Positions 25,018 to 34,193 are shown, counted from the first letter of the stretch. The stretch: DNA of 64,000 nucleotides from an uncultured Oscillospiraceae bacterium (GCA_910585815.1 CAJUFJ010000008.1:1-64000), one strand, 5' to 3'. Numbers and translations: made by a program. Notes: a model not told the origin generated them from the letters alone.

Positions 25018-25574
25018 ACCGCTACCCCCTCCCGCTCCAGCTCCAGCTTCAATCTGCCCCGCATCCGGTGGAGCTTCGACTTCACCTGTCCCATGCTCAG
25101 CCCAAACCGCCGGGCCAGGCTGTCCAGCGGTTCCAGGTGGAAGTACCGCCGGACAAACAGGGCCCGGTCCGCCTCGCTCTGGCGGCGGAGGAAGGCGGAG
25201 ATCAGGGCCGCCGTCTCCCCGGCCTCCAGATTCTCGTCGGGACGGCGGCAGTCGGGCAGGCAGTCCTCCAACTCGTGGAGGGCAATCTCCACCTGACTGC
25301 CCCCCCGCTTGGCCGCCTTGAGCCGCCGCCACCGGTCCAGGGACAGGTTCCGGGTCAGCTTGCCGAAGAAGGCGGACAGAATCCCCGGCCGCTGGGGCGG
25401 CATGGCGTTCCAGGCCCGGAGCCAGGTGTCGTTGACGCACTCCTCTGCGTCCTCCTCCTGGTCCAGGATGCGCCGGGCGATGGTGTGGCAGTAGGAGCCG
25501 TATTTTTCCTCGCTGGCCGCAATGGCCTGCTGGGACCGGGCCCAGTACAGGTCGATGATGGCTGTGTCCTCCAT
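25014..25574 (-). CDS. ECF-type RNA polymerase sigma factor
   Basis: 186 residues. Region 2: YCHTIARRILDQEEDAEECVNDTWLRAWNAMPPQRP and LSAFFGKLTRNLSLDRWRR. Region 4: RRYFHLEPLDSLARRFGLSMGQVKSKLHRMRGRLKLEL. The PPQRP stretch and this region 4 are typical of sigma factors common in clostridia whose partner is a membrane anti-sigma gene overlapping downstream. The stop overlaps the next start (ATGA), so translation is coupled. Confidence 0.9.
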   Translation of the reverse strand: MEDTAIIDLYWARSQQAIAASEEKYGSYCHTIARRILDQEEDAEECVNDTWLRAWNAMPPQRPGILSAFFGKLTRNLSLDRWRRLKAAKRGGSQVEIALHELEDCLPDCRRPDENLEAGETAALISAFLRRQSEADRALFVRRYFHLEPLDSLARRFGLSMGQVKSKLHRMRGRLKLELEREGVAV

Positions 25575-25593
25575 GGGGGAGCCTCCTCTCTCT

Positions 25594-25724
25594 AAGCCTC
25601 CCTCTTAGAGGGAGGTGGCACGGCGAAGCCGTGACGGAGGGAGTCCTTCGGAGGTCTGTGGGGACCTTGAGGACTCCCTCAGTCAGCCCTGCGGGCTGAC
25701 AGCTCCCTCAGAGAGGGAGCCTTT
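25594..25724. repeat. cloverleaf-type palindromic element upstream of the second sigma gene
   Basis: A 131-bp element: outer AAGCCTCCCTC / GAGGGAGCCTT, hairpins CCTCCCTCTTAGAGGGAGG, CACGGCGAAGCCGTG, GTCAGCCCTGCGGGCTGAC and GCTCCCTCAGAGAGGGAGC, inner stem GAGGGAGT / ACTCCCTC. Same family as 12269-12377 and 29660-29775. Confidence 0.85.
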
Positions 25725-25737
25725 ACTTTAACAGACG

Positions 25738-25778
25738 CAAAAACCGCGCCGAAGGTTTCCGCCTCGGCGCGATTTTTT
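25738..25778. terminator. bidirectional terminator after the rubredoxin fusion gene
   Basis: CGCGCCGA (25745-25752) pairs with TCGGCGCG (25764-25771). Flanking runs are TTTTTT on the plus strand and TTTTT on the minus strand. Confidence 0.75.
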
Positions 25779-25787
25779 GAAAAATTT

Positions 25788-26408
25788 TCAGGCCAACGGC
25801 TCGAAGTCGGAGGCGGGGTGCTTGCACAGGGGGCAGATATAGTCGGCGGGCAGCTCGTCGCCCTCGTAGACGTAACCGCACACCTTGCACACCCAGCGCT
25901 TTTTCTCGCTGGGGGCAGCGGGGGCGGCAGGCTTGGGCTTGATGTGGGCCTGGTAGTAGGCATAGGTGGCGCTGGGGGCGCCGGAGAGCACGCCGCCGTC
26001 CAGCACGTCGGCCAGGAACAGGGTGTGGGTGCCCAGGTCGGTGGCGGACACCACCTTGCAGCTCAGCCAGGCATTGGTGCCCTGAGTGACGTAGGGGATG
26101 CCGTCGGCGTCCTTGCCGGTGTTGGCCTGGAAGCCGGCAAACTTGTCCGCGTCCCGGCCCGACTGGAAGCCGAAACGCTGGAACAGGTCAAATTTGGCCT
26201 CCTCCGACAGGACGGAGACGGTAAAGCGGCCGGTCTCCTTCACCATGTCGTGGGTGTAGTTGCCCTTGTTGATGGCCACGACAATGCGGTTGGGGTCGGT
26301 GGTTACCTGGATGGCGGTGTTGGTAATGCAGCCGTTGTCCTTGTCCCCCCGGCGGGCGGACAGCACAAACAGGCCATAGCTCAGGGAATACATGACCTTG
26401 TTGTCCAT
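25788..26408 (-). CDS. hrb: flavin reductase-rubredoxin fusion (high-molecular-weight rubredoxin)
   Basis: 206 residues. The N-terminal FMN-binding flavin-reductase-like domain (about 1-150) starts with [31 protein letters not shown]. After an Ala/Pro linker ([10 protein letters not shown]) comes a rubredoxin domain with the iron-binding pairs CKVCGY and CPLCKH. Such Hrb proteins carry electrons from NADH oxidoreductases to flavodiiron proteins that reduce O2 or NO in strict anaerobes. The ATG at 26408 has AAGGAGG ten bases upstream. No flavodiiron gene is next to it here. Confidence 0.88.
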   Translation of the reverse strand: MDNKVMYSLSYGLFVLSARRGDKDNGCITNTAIQVTTDPNRIVVAINKGNYTHDMVKETGRFTVSVLSEEAKFDLFQRFGFQSGRDADKFAGFQANTGKDADGIPYVTQGTNAWLSCKVVSATDLGTHTLFLADVLDGGVLSGAPSATYAYYQAHIKPKPAAPAAPSEKKRWVCKVCGYVYEGDELPADYICPLCKHPASDFEPLA

Positions 26409-26503
26409 AAACAGTTCCTCCTTGTTTTGACGTTGATGGGTATGAGAGCAGTCTACCATAGTTTGGCCCGAATGTCCACGCTTCAACCGGAAAATTTTTC
26501 TGG

Positions 26504-26550
26504 TTGACATTGTAGACCAATTGTGTTATGATAGGTCTACAAAGTAGACC
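26504..26550 (+). promoter_or_regulatory. BlaI-module promoter with operator palindrome
   Basis: TTGACA (26504-26509), 17 bp, TATGAT (26527-26532). GGTCTACAAAGTAGACC (26534-26550) is a perfect 7-3-7 palindrome covering the start site. Another half-site, TGTAGACCA (26511-26519), lies in the spacer. This suits binding of a BlaI-type dimer. Confidence 0.85.
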
Positions 26551-26576
26551 ACTCTCTGACAGGAGAGGACCCTGAA

Positions 26577-26626
26577 TGTAGGGGCGCGCAGTGCGCGCCC
26601 GCGGGCGGACAATGTCCGCCCCTACA
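26577..26626. repeat. REPIN-like element in the blaI leader
   Basis: TGTAGGGGCGCGCAGTGCGC... faces ...GGCGGACAATGTCCGCCCCTACA with almost no spacer. It lies between promoter and start codon, so it forms a strong hairpin pair in the 5' leader. Confidence 0.85.
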
Positions 26627-26666
26627 TGGTACAGGCGGAGCGTGGACGTGAAAAGAGGAGCATTTT

Positions 26667-27047
26667 ATGGACAACATCAATCTCACCAACAGCGAGTGGT
26701 ACGTTTTGGACTGCCTGTGGGAGACCTCCCCCATGACGGTGATGGAGCTGGTGGCCGCCCTGGGGGACCGGCTGGGCTGGGCCAAGAGCACCACCATCAC
26801 CACCCTGAGGCGGATGGAAGCCAAGGGACTAGTCCTGTGCACCGTGGAGGGCCGGACAAAGCACTACGCCCCGGCGGTGCAGAGGGACCAGGCCGTCCGG
26901 GGGGAGACCCGCTCCTTCCTGGACAAGGTCTACCGGGGGAGCGTGGGGCTGATGGTGTCCGCTCTGGCGGAGGACAGGGCCCTGTCCCGGGCGGAGATTG
27001 ACGAACTGTATGAAATTTTGCACAAGGCGGAGGAGGGACAGAGATGA
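26667..27047 (+). CDS. BlaI/MecI-family repressor
   Basis: 126 residues. The winged helix (LTNSEWYVLDCLWETSPMTVMELVAALGDRLGWAKSTTITTLRRMEAKGLV) matches Penicillinase_R proteins; the C-terminal helices dimerise. Such repressors bind palindromes like the one at 26534 and are cleaved after signal passes through an M56 sensor. GAGGAG lies seven bases before the ATG. It overlaps the M56 gene by 4 bases. Confidence 0.92.
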   Translation: MDNINLTNSEWYVLDCLWETSPMTVMELVAALGDRLGWAKSTTITTLRRMEAKGLVLCTVEGRTKHYAPAVQRDQAVRGETRSFLDKVYRGSVGLMVSALAEDRALSRAEIDELYEILHKAEEGQR

Positions 27048-29500
27048 AATTATTGACCGAATGGGCGATTACCTCCAGCGTTCTCATCCTGATTGTGCTG
27101 GCGGTGCGGTTTTTGCTCAAGGACCGGCTGTCCGCCCGGCTGAAATACGCCCTGTGGGGGGTGGTCCTCCTGCGGCTGCTGGTGCCCTTCCAGGTGGAGC
27201 TGCCCGCCCCGGTTTCCGACGCCGTTCCCCTGCTGGTTTCCAACACGGTTCCAGCGGTGGAGCGGTGGGAGGAGCCATCCATCCCTGTCTTTCCCCAGGA
27301 GGATTTCGCCGCCTTCGGCTTCAGCCGGGCGGATTTCCACCAGATGGAGCCGGGGGAAATCATCCCCACCGACACCAGCATAGGCTACTGGCAGAAATCC
27401 CGGGACGGGGAGACCATCACCCGGTATCTGGACCTGTGGTCCCCGGCCCAGATAGTGACTGTCATCTGGAGTGTGGGGGCGGGGCTGACAGGAGCGGCCA
27501 TCCTGCTGTCCAACCTGCGTTTTTCCCTGCGGCTGAAAAAGCGGCGGGAGCCGGTGGTATGGACGGGCGGACAATGTCCGCCCCTACAGGACTTCCCCAT
27601 CCCCGTCTACACGGCGGCGCATCTGCCCTCCCCCTGCCTGTTCGGGGTGTTTTTCCCTGCCGTCTACCTCACCCCCGGGGCGGCGGAGGACGCGGCCACC
27701 CTGCGCCACGTGCTGGCCCATGAGCTGACCCACTACGCCCACCGTGACCACCTCTGGTCCCTGCTGCGGTGCCTGGCCCTGGCCCTCCACTGGTACAACC
27801 CGCTGGTGTGGCTGGCGGTGGGGATGTCCAAGGGGGATGGGGAGCTGGCCTGCGACGAGGGGGCGGTGGCCCGGCTGGGGGAGGAGGAGCGCATCCCCTA
27901 CGGCCGCACCCTGGTGGACATGGTGGCCGCCCGGCCCTTGCGGCCCGGGGACCTGCTGTCCTGCTCCACCGCCATGACGGGCGGGAAGAAGTCGATCACA
28001 CAGCGGGTGTCCGCCCTGGTGAAGAAGCCCGAGACGGTGAAGGCCGCTCTGTTCGCGGTCGTCGCTGTGATGGCCCTGTCCGCCGTGTTTGTCTTCGCCG
28101 GACGGGGAGATAATTCGGCTCTGTCGGTGTACCGGGACGCGGTGGAGCGGGCAAAAAGTGTGCAATACCTCCCCTCCTCACCTTCCAACCCCGGATACCC
28201 CTCGATCACCGACGCGGAGGGCGCAAGACAGGCCAAAGAGGTCCTGCGGGATATTCGCTCCCTGAAGCACGGGGAAGGGCCTGACCTGACCCAGGCCCCC
28301 TACGCCCCCAGCGTGCTTCTGCTCGGCACTTATGATAACGGCACTCTGATGCAGCAGCAGTTTACCCTTCTGGCTCAGGACGGACGCACCTATGTGTTGG
28401 CCTGGGCGCTCCAACTGGACGGCAGCACCGGCTATGAGACGGTGGGTTATCTGCCCGATACCGTCTGTTCCCGGCTGGACGAGCTGTCCCGGCAGTACGG
28501 GCGGTACGCGGAGTTACAGACCAGTTCCCCCGAGCTGGAGGAGTTTTTCGCTCAGCTGGAAGGAGCCCAGTCCATCTATGTGGGCCTGCCCATGCTCTCC
28601 AGCGCCAATCCCCCCGGGCTGATCTCTGACCCGGAGGCCCTGTCCCGGGCCAAGGAGCTGCTGGGGAAGGCGAGCGGGCCGCTCCAGCTGCCGGAGGGCG
28701 TCACCCGGGAAGAATTTTGGGAGAGTATCCGGCCCTACCTCAGCTCCACCGAATACCAGGACATGGAGGAGCCGCCTACCCTCACTCAGGAGGACCTGGA
28801 GACCATGCTCTTTATGTGGGGAAACCCCATCGACCTCTGTCCCGGCACGAGGTATCAGTTCAGCAAGGAGCGCCGCTACTGGCTGGCCGACCACAATCTG
28901 CTCCGGTGGGACACGGAGCTGGAGGAGGAGTCCATCAAGCTGCTGGCCACCTTCTCCGACGACGTGTACAGCCAGCTGGCCGAGCTGGCCTGGGCCCCGG
29001 ATAACGTCCCGCCAATCCGCCGCGAGTCCTTTCTGGAGCAGACCGAGGGGGCGGTCTCCATTCAGGTCCAGACGGGAGATGGCGAGCTGACCGCCATCAC
29101 CGACCCCCGGCGGCTGGAGGAGGCCCGGGCCGTCCTGCTGTCGCTGGCCCCTCTCCCCGACGACGTGAACATTCTCACCAGCGCCAGTGAGGAAGAACTG
29201 CGGCGTGCGGTGGGCGGCGGCTTCTACGCCATTACGCTCACCGACGAGGCGGGAGGGACGCTCACCTACTACATCAACCGCCGCCCCATGAGCAACGCCG
29301 ACTATCTCGTCTTGCCCATATCAGAATATCCGGCGGAAGACACTCAGAAGATAGCGAGTTTCTGCCGGGTGGGGGTTCTCCCCGGAGAGGCGAACTACAA
29401 CCTGTTTCTGGCCACCCTTCCCGACAACGTATACAACCAGCGGGCCGAGCCGGCCCGGGACGAGGAACCGGATCGGGTTCACACGGCCACCGGCAACTAA
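27044..29500 (+). CDS. BlaR1-family M56 membrane metallopeptidase with large outer domain
   Basis: 818 residues. Helices SSVLILIVLAVRFLL, ALWGVVLLRLLVPF and IVTVIWSVGAGLTGAAILL precede a cytoplasmic zinc protease domain with HELTHYAHRDH (about residue 226) and the downstream glutamate in ELACDEGAVAR. A fourth helix (ALFAVVAVMALSAVFVFAG) leads to about 450 outer residues of unknown type; this is not a penicillin-binding domain. The likely role is sensing an outside signal and cleaving the BlaI repressor. Residues about 174-182 (TGGQCPPLQ) come from a REP hairpin lying in frame. Confidence 0.85.
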   Translation: MKLLTEWAITSSVLILIVLAVRFLLKDRLSARLKYALWGVVLLRLLVPFQVELPAPVSDAVPLLVSNTVPAVERWEEPSIPVFPQEDFAAFGFSRADFHQMEPGEIIPTDTSIGYWQKSRDGETITRYLDLWSPAQIVTVIWSVGAGLTGAAILLSNLRFSLRLKKRREPVVWTGGQCPPLQDFPIPVYTAAHLPSPCLFGVFFPAVYLTPGAAEDAATLRHVLAHELTHYAHRDHLWSLLRCLALALHWYNPLVWLAVGMSKGDGELACDEGAVARLGEEERIPYGRTLVDMVAARPLRPGDLLSCSTAMTGGKKSITQRVSALVKKPETVKAALFAVVAVMALSAVFVFAGRGDNSALSVYRDAVERAKSVQYLPSSPSNPGYPSITDAEGARQAKEVLRDIRSLKHGEGPDLTQAPYAPSVLLLGTYDNGTLMQQQFTLLAQDGRTYVLAWALQLDGSTGYETVGYLPDTVCSRLDELSRQYGRYAELQTSSPELEEFFAQLEGAQSIYVGLPMLSSANPPGLISDPEALSRAKELLGKASGPLQLPEGVTREEFWESIRPYLSSTEYQDMEEPPTLTQEDLETMLFMWGNPIDLCPGTRYQFSKERRYWLADHNLLRWDTELEEESIKLLATFSDDVYSQLAELAWAPDNVPPIRRESFLEQTEGAVSIQVQTGDGELTAITDPRRLEEARAVLLSLAPLPDDVNILTSASEEELRRAVGGGFYAITLTDEAGGTLTYYINRRPMSNADYLVLPISEYPAEDTQKIASFCRVGVLPGEANYNLFLATLPDNVYNQRAEPARDEEPDRVHTATGN
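27565..27588. repeat. REP hairpin inside the M56 coding sequence
   Basis: GGGCGGACAATGTCCGCCC followed by CTACA, the same unit as in intergenic copies. It is read through in frame, between the cytoplasmic RLKKRR segment and the protease domain. Confidence 0.85.
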
Positions 29501-29508
29501 AGCGCATT

Positions 29509-29539
29509 CCCCCGGCGGATTGAATCCGCCGGGGGTTTT
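29509..29539 (+). terminator. terminator after the M56 gene
   Basis: A 12-bp perfect stem, CCCCCGGCGGAT (29509-29520) with ATCCGCCGGGGG (29524-29535), then TTTT. Confidence 0.85.
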
Positions 29540-29659
29540 GTCACTATTGCGCACGGAAAGGGCCGTTAAATTCCTGCTTTTCTTCTCTTTTGCCCTGTTA
29601 AAAAGCCGTTAATTCCGTTGTCTTTCCGACAAAAAATCAGTATCATAGGATAGCAAAAA

Positions 29660-29775
29660 AAGGCTCCCTCTTTGAGGGAGCTGTCAGCCCAAAGGGCTGA
29701 CTGAGGGAGTTTTCTGTTGACGGACTCCCTCCGTCGCGGCTTCGCCGCGCCACCTCCCTCGGAGAGGGAGGCTTT
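29660..29775. repeat. cloverleaf-type palindromic element before the activase gene
   Basis: A 116-bp element: AAGGCTCCCTCTTTGAGGGAG, GTCAGCCCAAAGGGCTGAC, GAGGGAGT / ACTCCCTC, GGCTTCGCC and CCTCCCTCGGAGAGGGAGG. It ends 22 bases before the next start codon, so it likely shapes the leader. The preceding 29540-29659 stretch shows no gene. Confidence 0.85.
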
Positions 29776-29797
29776 TGAGAAAGGCAAGGTTATTTTT

Positions 29798-32734
29798 ATG
29801 AGTCTGCGCGTCGGCATTGATATCGGCTCCACCACGGTGAAGGTGGTGGTCCTCAGCGAACAGGATAAGCTGCTGTTCCGCTCCTACGAACGGCACTTCT
29901 CCAAAACCCGGGAGCGGGCCCTGGAGACGCTGAACTCCATCCGGGACCTGCTGGCCGGGCAGGACATTAAAGTGACCATCACCGGCTCCGCCGGGCTGGG
30001 TGTGGCCGACGCCGCGGGCATCGACTTTGTCCAAGAGGTCTACGCCACCGCCGCCGCCGTGAACACCTACATCCCCGACACCGACGCGGTGATTGAGCTG
30101 GGGGGCGAGGACGCCAAGATCATCTTTTTCGGCGGCGCCCTGGAGGAGCGGATGAACGGCTCCTGCGCCGGGGGCACCGGGGCCTTTATCGACCAGATGG
30201 CCACCCTGATGAATGTGTCCGTCAACGAATTGGACGAACTGTCCCTGAAGCACGAGAAGATTTACCCCATCGCCTCCCGGTGCGGGGTGTTCGCCAAGAG
30301 CGACATCCAGCCCATCCTCAACCAGGGGGGCCGGAAGGAGGACGTAGCCGCCTCCATCTTTCAGGCGGTGGTGGACCAGACGGTGGCTGGGCTCACCCAA
30401 GGCCGGGAGCTGAAAGGGAAAATCGTCTTTCTGGGCGGGCCGCTCCACTTCCTCATGGGCCTGCGGGAGCGGTTTGTGGAGACGCTGAAGCTGGACGGCG
30501 ACCACGCCGTGTTCCCCGAGGACGGGGACTGCTTCGCCGCCATGGGGGCCGCCCTGTGCGCCACCGACTATGCGCCCGTCCCCTTTGAGACGGTGATGAA
30601 AAAGCTGGAGGACAGCGCCAACACCGCCACGGTGGTGGACACCATGCCGCCCCTGTTCACCGGCCGGGAGGAGTATGAGGCCTTTCTGGAGCGGCACAAC
30701 AGCGCCGCGGGCCTGTCCGTCCTGCCCATGGACGGGTACAGGGGGGACGCCTACCTGGGCATCGACGCCGGGTCCACCACCACCAAAATCGTATTGATCG
30801 CCCCGGACGGCGGCCTGCTGTATCAATATTACCACTCCAACCAGGGCAACCCGGTGGCCATCGTGCTGGAGCAGCTGCGGGAGATTTACCGGCAGTGCGG
30901 GGATCGCATTGTAATAAAGGGCGCGGCCGTCACCGGCTACGGCGAGGACCTGATTAAAAACGCCTTCAACTGCGACCTGGGGCTGGTGGAGACCATGGCC
31001 CACTACAAGGCTGCCGCCCACTTCCAGCCCGATGTAGACTTTATCATCGACATCGGCGGCCAGGACATGAAGTGCTTCAAGATACGCAACGGCGCGGTGG
31101 ACTCCATCATGCTCAACGAGGCCTGTTCCTCGGGCTGCGGGTCCTTTATCGAGACCTTTGCCAGGGCCCTGGGCTACGGCATCGCTGACTTCGCCAAGTT
31201 GGGCCTGTTCACCCAGAAGCCGGTGAATTTGGGCTCCCGGTGCACCGTGTTCATGAACTCCAGCGTGAAGCAGGCCCAGAAGGACGGGGCCAGCGTGGAG
31301 GATATCTCCGCCGGGCTGTCCATCTCCATTGTGAAGAACGCCATCTATAAGGTGATCCGGGCCGCCTCCGCCGACGATCTGGGAAAACACATCGTGGTTC
31401 AGGGGGGCACCTTCTACAACGACGCGGTCCTCCGGGCCTTTGAGCAGGAGATCGGCCGGGAGGTCACCCGGCCCGACATCGCAGGCAGCATGGGGGCCTT
31501 CGGGGCCGCCCTGGCCGCCCGGGACCTGGGGCTGGAGCGGTCCGCTCTGCTGTCCCCTTCGGCCCTGGAGGCCTTCACCCACACCGCCAAGCCCGCCACC
31601 TGCGGGCTGTGCACCAACCACTGTTCCCTCACGGTGAACTCCTTCGACGGCGGGCGGCGGTTCGTCTCGGGCAACCGGTGTTCCCGCCCCCTGGGGGAGG
31701 AGCCCAGCCGCCTGCCCGACCTGATGCGGTACAAATATGCCAAGCTCCGGGCCCTGCATGGAACGGGGAGCGGGGACGGCTCCCGGGGCAAAATCGGCAT
31801 CCCCTTCGGGCTGAATATGTATGAAAATCTGCCCTTCTGGTTCGAGCTGTTCACAAGACTCAACTTTGAGGTGGTCCTCTCCCCCGAGTCCTCCCGGAAG
31901 CTTTACTTAAAGGGCCAGCGCACCATCCCGTCGGACACGGTGTGTTACCCCGCCAAGCTCCTCCACGGCCACGTGGAGGCCCTGGTGGAGGCGGGGGTGG
32001 ACGCCATCTTTTACCCCTGCATGCCCTACAACTTCGACGAGGGGGCGGGGGACAACAACTACAACTGCCCCGTGGTGGCCTACTACCCCGAGCTGCTGGC
32101 CGCCAATGTGCCCGATTTGAAGCGGACCCGCTACCTCTACCCCTACTTCGGCCTCCACCGCCCCAAGGATATGGAGCGCAAGGCCGGGGAGTGGTTTTTC
32201 AACGAGTTCCACATCCCCAAACGGGAGACGGCAGCGGCAGTAAAGTCGGCCTACATCGCCTACAGCGCCTATAAAAACGACCTGCGCAACACCGGCCGGA
32301 CCTACATCGACAGCGCCCGGGCGGAGGGCCGGCCCATCCTGGTGGTGGCCGGACGGCCCTACCACATGGACCCGGAGATCAACCACGGCATCAACGACCT
32401 GATTACCTCCTACGGCTTTGTGCTGGTCACCGAGGACGCGGTGGCCTATCTGGAGGACAAGGCCCCCCGGCATGTCCTCAACCAGTGGACCTACCACGCC
32501 CGGATGTACAACGCCGCCCGGTATGTCTGCACCCAGCCGGACATGGAGGTCATCCAGCTGGTCTCCTTCGGCTGCGGCATCGACGCCATCACCGGCGACG
32601 AGATGCGCTCCATCCTGGAGGAGGGCGGCAAGCTGTACACCCAGCTGAAAATCGACGATATCAGCAACCTGGGGGCTGTAAAAATTCGGATTCGCTCTCT
32701 TATGGCTGCTATTGAGGCACGGAAGGAATCGTAA
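29798..32734 (+). CDS. acyl-CoA dehydratase activase with tandem BcrAD/BadFG ATPase domains
   Basis: 978 residues. Two ASKHA ATPase modules: the first starts VGIDIGSTTVKVVVLS (residue 4) with GSCAGGTGAFIDQMA; the second starts LGIDAGSTTTKIVLIAPDG (about 320) with EACSSGCGSFIETFA, whose Cys residues bind the [4Fe-4S] cluster in activases. The C-terminal part (from about 640, KPATCGLCTNHCSLTVNSF) is the DUF2229-type region with more Cys motifs. Activases use ATP to fire one electron into 2-hydroxyacyl-CoA dehydratases. Relatives are often one chain of about 1400 residues fused to the protein encoded next. The ribosome site is weak (AAGGCAAGG). Confidence 0.88.
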   Translation: MSLRVGIDIGSTTVKVVVLSEQDKLLFRSYERHFSKTRERALETLNSIRDLLAGQDIKVTITGSAGLGVADAAGIDFVQEVYATAAAVNTYIPDTDAVIELGGEDAKIIFFGGALEERMNGSCAGGTGAFIDQMATLMNVSVNELDELSLKHEKIYPIASRCGVFAKSDIQPILNQGGRKEDVAASIFQAVVDQTVAGLTQGRELKGKIVFLGGPLHFLMGLRERFVETLKLDGDHAVFPEDGDCFAAMGAALCATDYAPVPFETVMKKLEDSANTATVVDTMPPLFTGREEYEAFLERHNSAAGLSVLPMDGYRGDAYLGIDAGSTTTKIVLIAPDGGLLYQYYHSNQGNPVAIVLEQLREIYRQCGDRIVIKGAAVTGYGEDLIKNAFNCDLGLVETMAHYKAAAHFQPDVDFIIDIGGQDMKCFKIRNGAVDSIMLNEACSSGCGSFIETFARALGYGIADFAKLGLFTQKPVNLGSRCTVFMNSSVKQAQKDGASVEDISAGLSISIVKNAIYKVIRAASADDLGKHIVVQGGTFYNDAVLRAFEQEIGREVTRPDIAGSMGAFGAALAARDLGLERSALLSPSALEAFTHTAKPATCGLCTNHCSLTVNSFDGGRRFVSGNRCSRPLGEEPSRLPDLMRYKYAKLRALHGTGSGDGSRGKIGIPFGLNMYENLPFWFELFTRLNFEVVLSPESSRKLYLKGQRTIPSDTVCYPAKLLHGHVEALVEAGVDAIFYPCMPYNFDEGAGDNNYNCPVVAYYPELLAANVPDLKRTRYLYPYFGLHRPKDMERKAGEWFFNEFHIPKRETAAAVKSAYIAYSAYKNDLRNTGRTYIDSARAEGRPILVVAGRPYHMDPEINHGINDLITSYGFVLVTEDAVAYLEDKAPRHVLNQWTYHARMYNAARYVCTQPDMEVIQLVSFGCGIDAITGDEMRSILEEGGKLYTQLKIDDISNLGAVKIRIRSLMAAIEARKES

Positions 32735-32741
32735 ATCCCTG

Positions 32742-32817
32742 TGTAGGGGCGCACATTGTGCGCCCGCCATTCCCAAAACGCTCCGTTAAATGCGGGCGGA
32801 CAATGTCCGCCCCTACA
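32742..32817. repeat. REPIN-like element between the activase and dehydratase genes
   Basis: TGTAGGGGCGCACATTGTGC... faces ...GGCGGACAATGTCCGCCCCTACA with a 27-base spacer. The two hairpins have different inner stems (GCACATTGTGC and GGACAATGTCC). It fills the gap where related proteins are continuous. Confidence 0.85.
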
Positions 32818-32847
32818 GGATCGACACCCATGAAAGGAGTTCCCACC

Positions 32848-34182
32848 ATGGCAAAACTGGTCTATGACAACACCGGACGCCTGCTGTTCACCAAAGAGAT
32901 GAAGGAGGAGTACACCCTCCTCATGCCTCAGATGCTGCCCGTCCACTTCGGAATGATGAAAAAGCTGCTGGAGTGCGAGGGCTACAAGGTGGACATGCTC
33001 ACCACCAACCACCGCGGCATTGTGGACGAGGGCCTCAAATACGTCCACAACGACACCTGCTACCCCGCCCTGCTGGTGATTGGCCAGCTCATCGACGCGG
33101 TGAAGCACGGGGGCTATGACCCCCACAAGGTGGGCCTGCTCATCACCCAGACCGGGGGCGGCTGCCGGGCCTCCAACTACATCCACCTCCTGCGCAAGGC
33201 CCTGGAGAAGGCGGACATGGCCTATATCCCGGTGGTGTCGGTGAACCTGTCCGGGCTGGAGAAAAACCCCGGCTTCTCCCTGACCCTCCCCTTCGTCCGC
33301 AAGGCGGTGTACGCCATGATGTACGGCGACATCATCGTCAACGTGGCCAACCAGGTGCGGCCCTACGAGGTGGAGCCCGGCTCCGCCGACGTCATGATTG
33401 ACACATGGTCTCAGCAGCTGGTGGACGGCTTTCAGGCTGGGAAGGGCATGAGCCGCAGGCAGATGCGCTCCAACTTTGACGCCATCTGCGCCGACTTTTC
33501 CGCTATCCCCGTGGCAGGGGACCCCAAGATTCGCGTGGGCGTTGTGGGGGAAATTTATGTGAAGTTCGCCCCCCTGGGCAACAACAACCTGGAAAAATTC
33601 CTTCTCTCCGAGGGGGTGGAGCCGGTGGTCCCCGGGCTCACCGACTTTATCATCTTCAAAATCTACAACCGGGTGGCCGATGTGGAGCTCTACGGCGGCA
33701 AGTGGATCAAGAAGGCGGGCTGCACCCTCTTTATGCGGTATATCGAGGCCTGCCAGCGGGACATGATCGCCGCCCTGGAGCAGTCGGGCCGCTTCCGGGC
33801 GCCCGGCACCTTCCAGGACCTGCACAGGCTGGTCCAGGGCTACCTGGGGGACGGCAACAAGATGGGGGAGGGCTGGCTGCTCACCGCCGAGATGCTGGAG
33901 CTGATCCACTCGGGCACCAACAACATCGTCTGCACCCAGCCCTTCGGCTGCCTGCCCAACCACATTGTGGGCAAGGGGATGATCCGCAAGCTGAAGGACG
34001 AGTACCCCTACAGCAACGTGGTGGCCATCGACTACGACCCCGGCGCCACCCGCATCAACCAGGAAAACCGCATCAAGCTGATGCTGGCCAACGCCAGGGG
34101 GCTCACCCAGCAGGAGCCCGCCCGGCCCCGTCCGGAGCCCCAGGTGGAGCGGGAGCCCCAGCTGGCCCACGCCAATATTTAA
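32848..34182 (+). CDS. 2-hydroxyacyl-CoA dehydratase-like subunit (HgdB family)
   Basis: 444 residues from the ATG at 32848, with AAAGGAG eight bases upstream. It matches the C-terminal part of large activase-related proteins: MLPVHFGMMKKLLECEGYKVDMLTTN, KYVHNDTCYPALLVIGQLIDA, TGGGCRASNYIHLLRKAL, CTQPFGCLPNHIVGKGMIR. Conserved Cys residues in NDTCYP, GGGCRA and PFGCLP could hold an iron-sulfur cluster. The substrate is not predictable. It is translated from the same transcript as the activase. Confidence 0.85.
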   Translation: MAKLVYDNTGRLLFTKEMKEEYTLLMPQMLPVHFGMMKKLLECEGYKVDMLTTNHRGIVDEGLKYVHNDTCYPALLVIGQLIDAVKHGGYDPHKVGLLITQTGGGCRASNYIHLLRKALEKADMAYIPVVSVNLSGLEKNPGFSLTLPFVRKAVYAMMYGDIIVNVANQVRPYEVEPGSADVMIDTWSQQLVDGFQAGKGMSRRQMRSNFDAICADFSAIPVAGDPKIRVGVVGEIYVKFAPLGNNNLEKFLLSEGVEPVVPGLTDFIIFKIYNRVADVELYGGKWIKKAGCTLFMRYIEACQRDMIAALEQSGRFRAPGTFQDLHRLVQGYLGDGNKMGEGWLLTAEMLELIHSGTNNIVCTQPFGCLPNHIVGKGMIRKLKDEYPYSNVVAIDYDPGATRINQENRIKLMLANARGLTQQEPARPRPEPQVEREPQLAHANI

Positions 34183-34193
34183 GGAGGTAATTT

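Noticed and set aside
29684..31759. 691-codon minus-strand open frame opposite the activase gene
   Set aside because: Antisense shadow in GC-rich sequence; no motifs, and the opposite strand has two intact ATPase domains.
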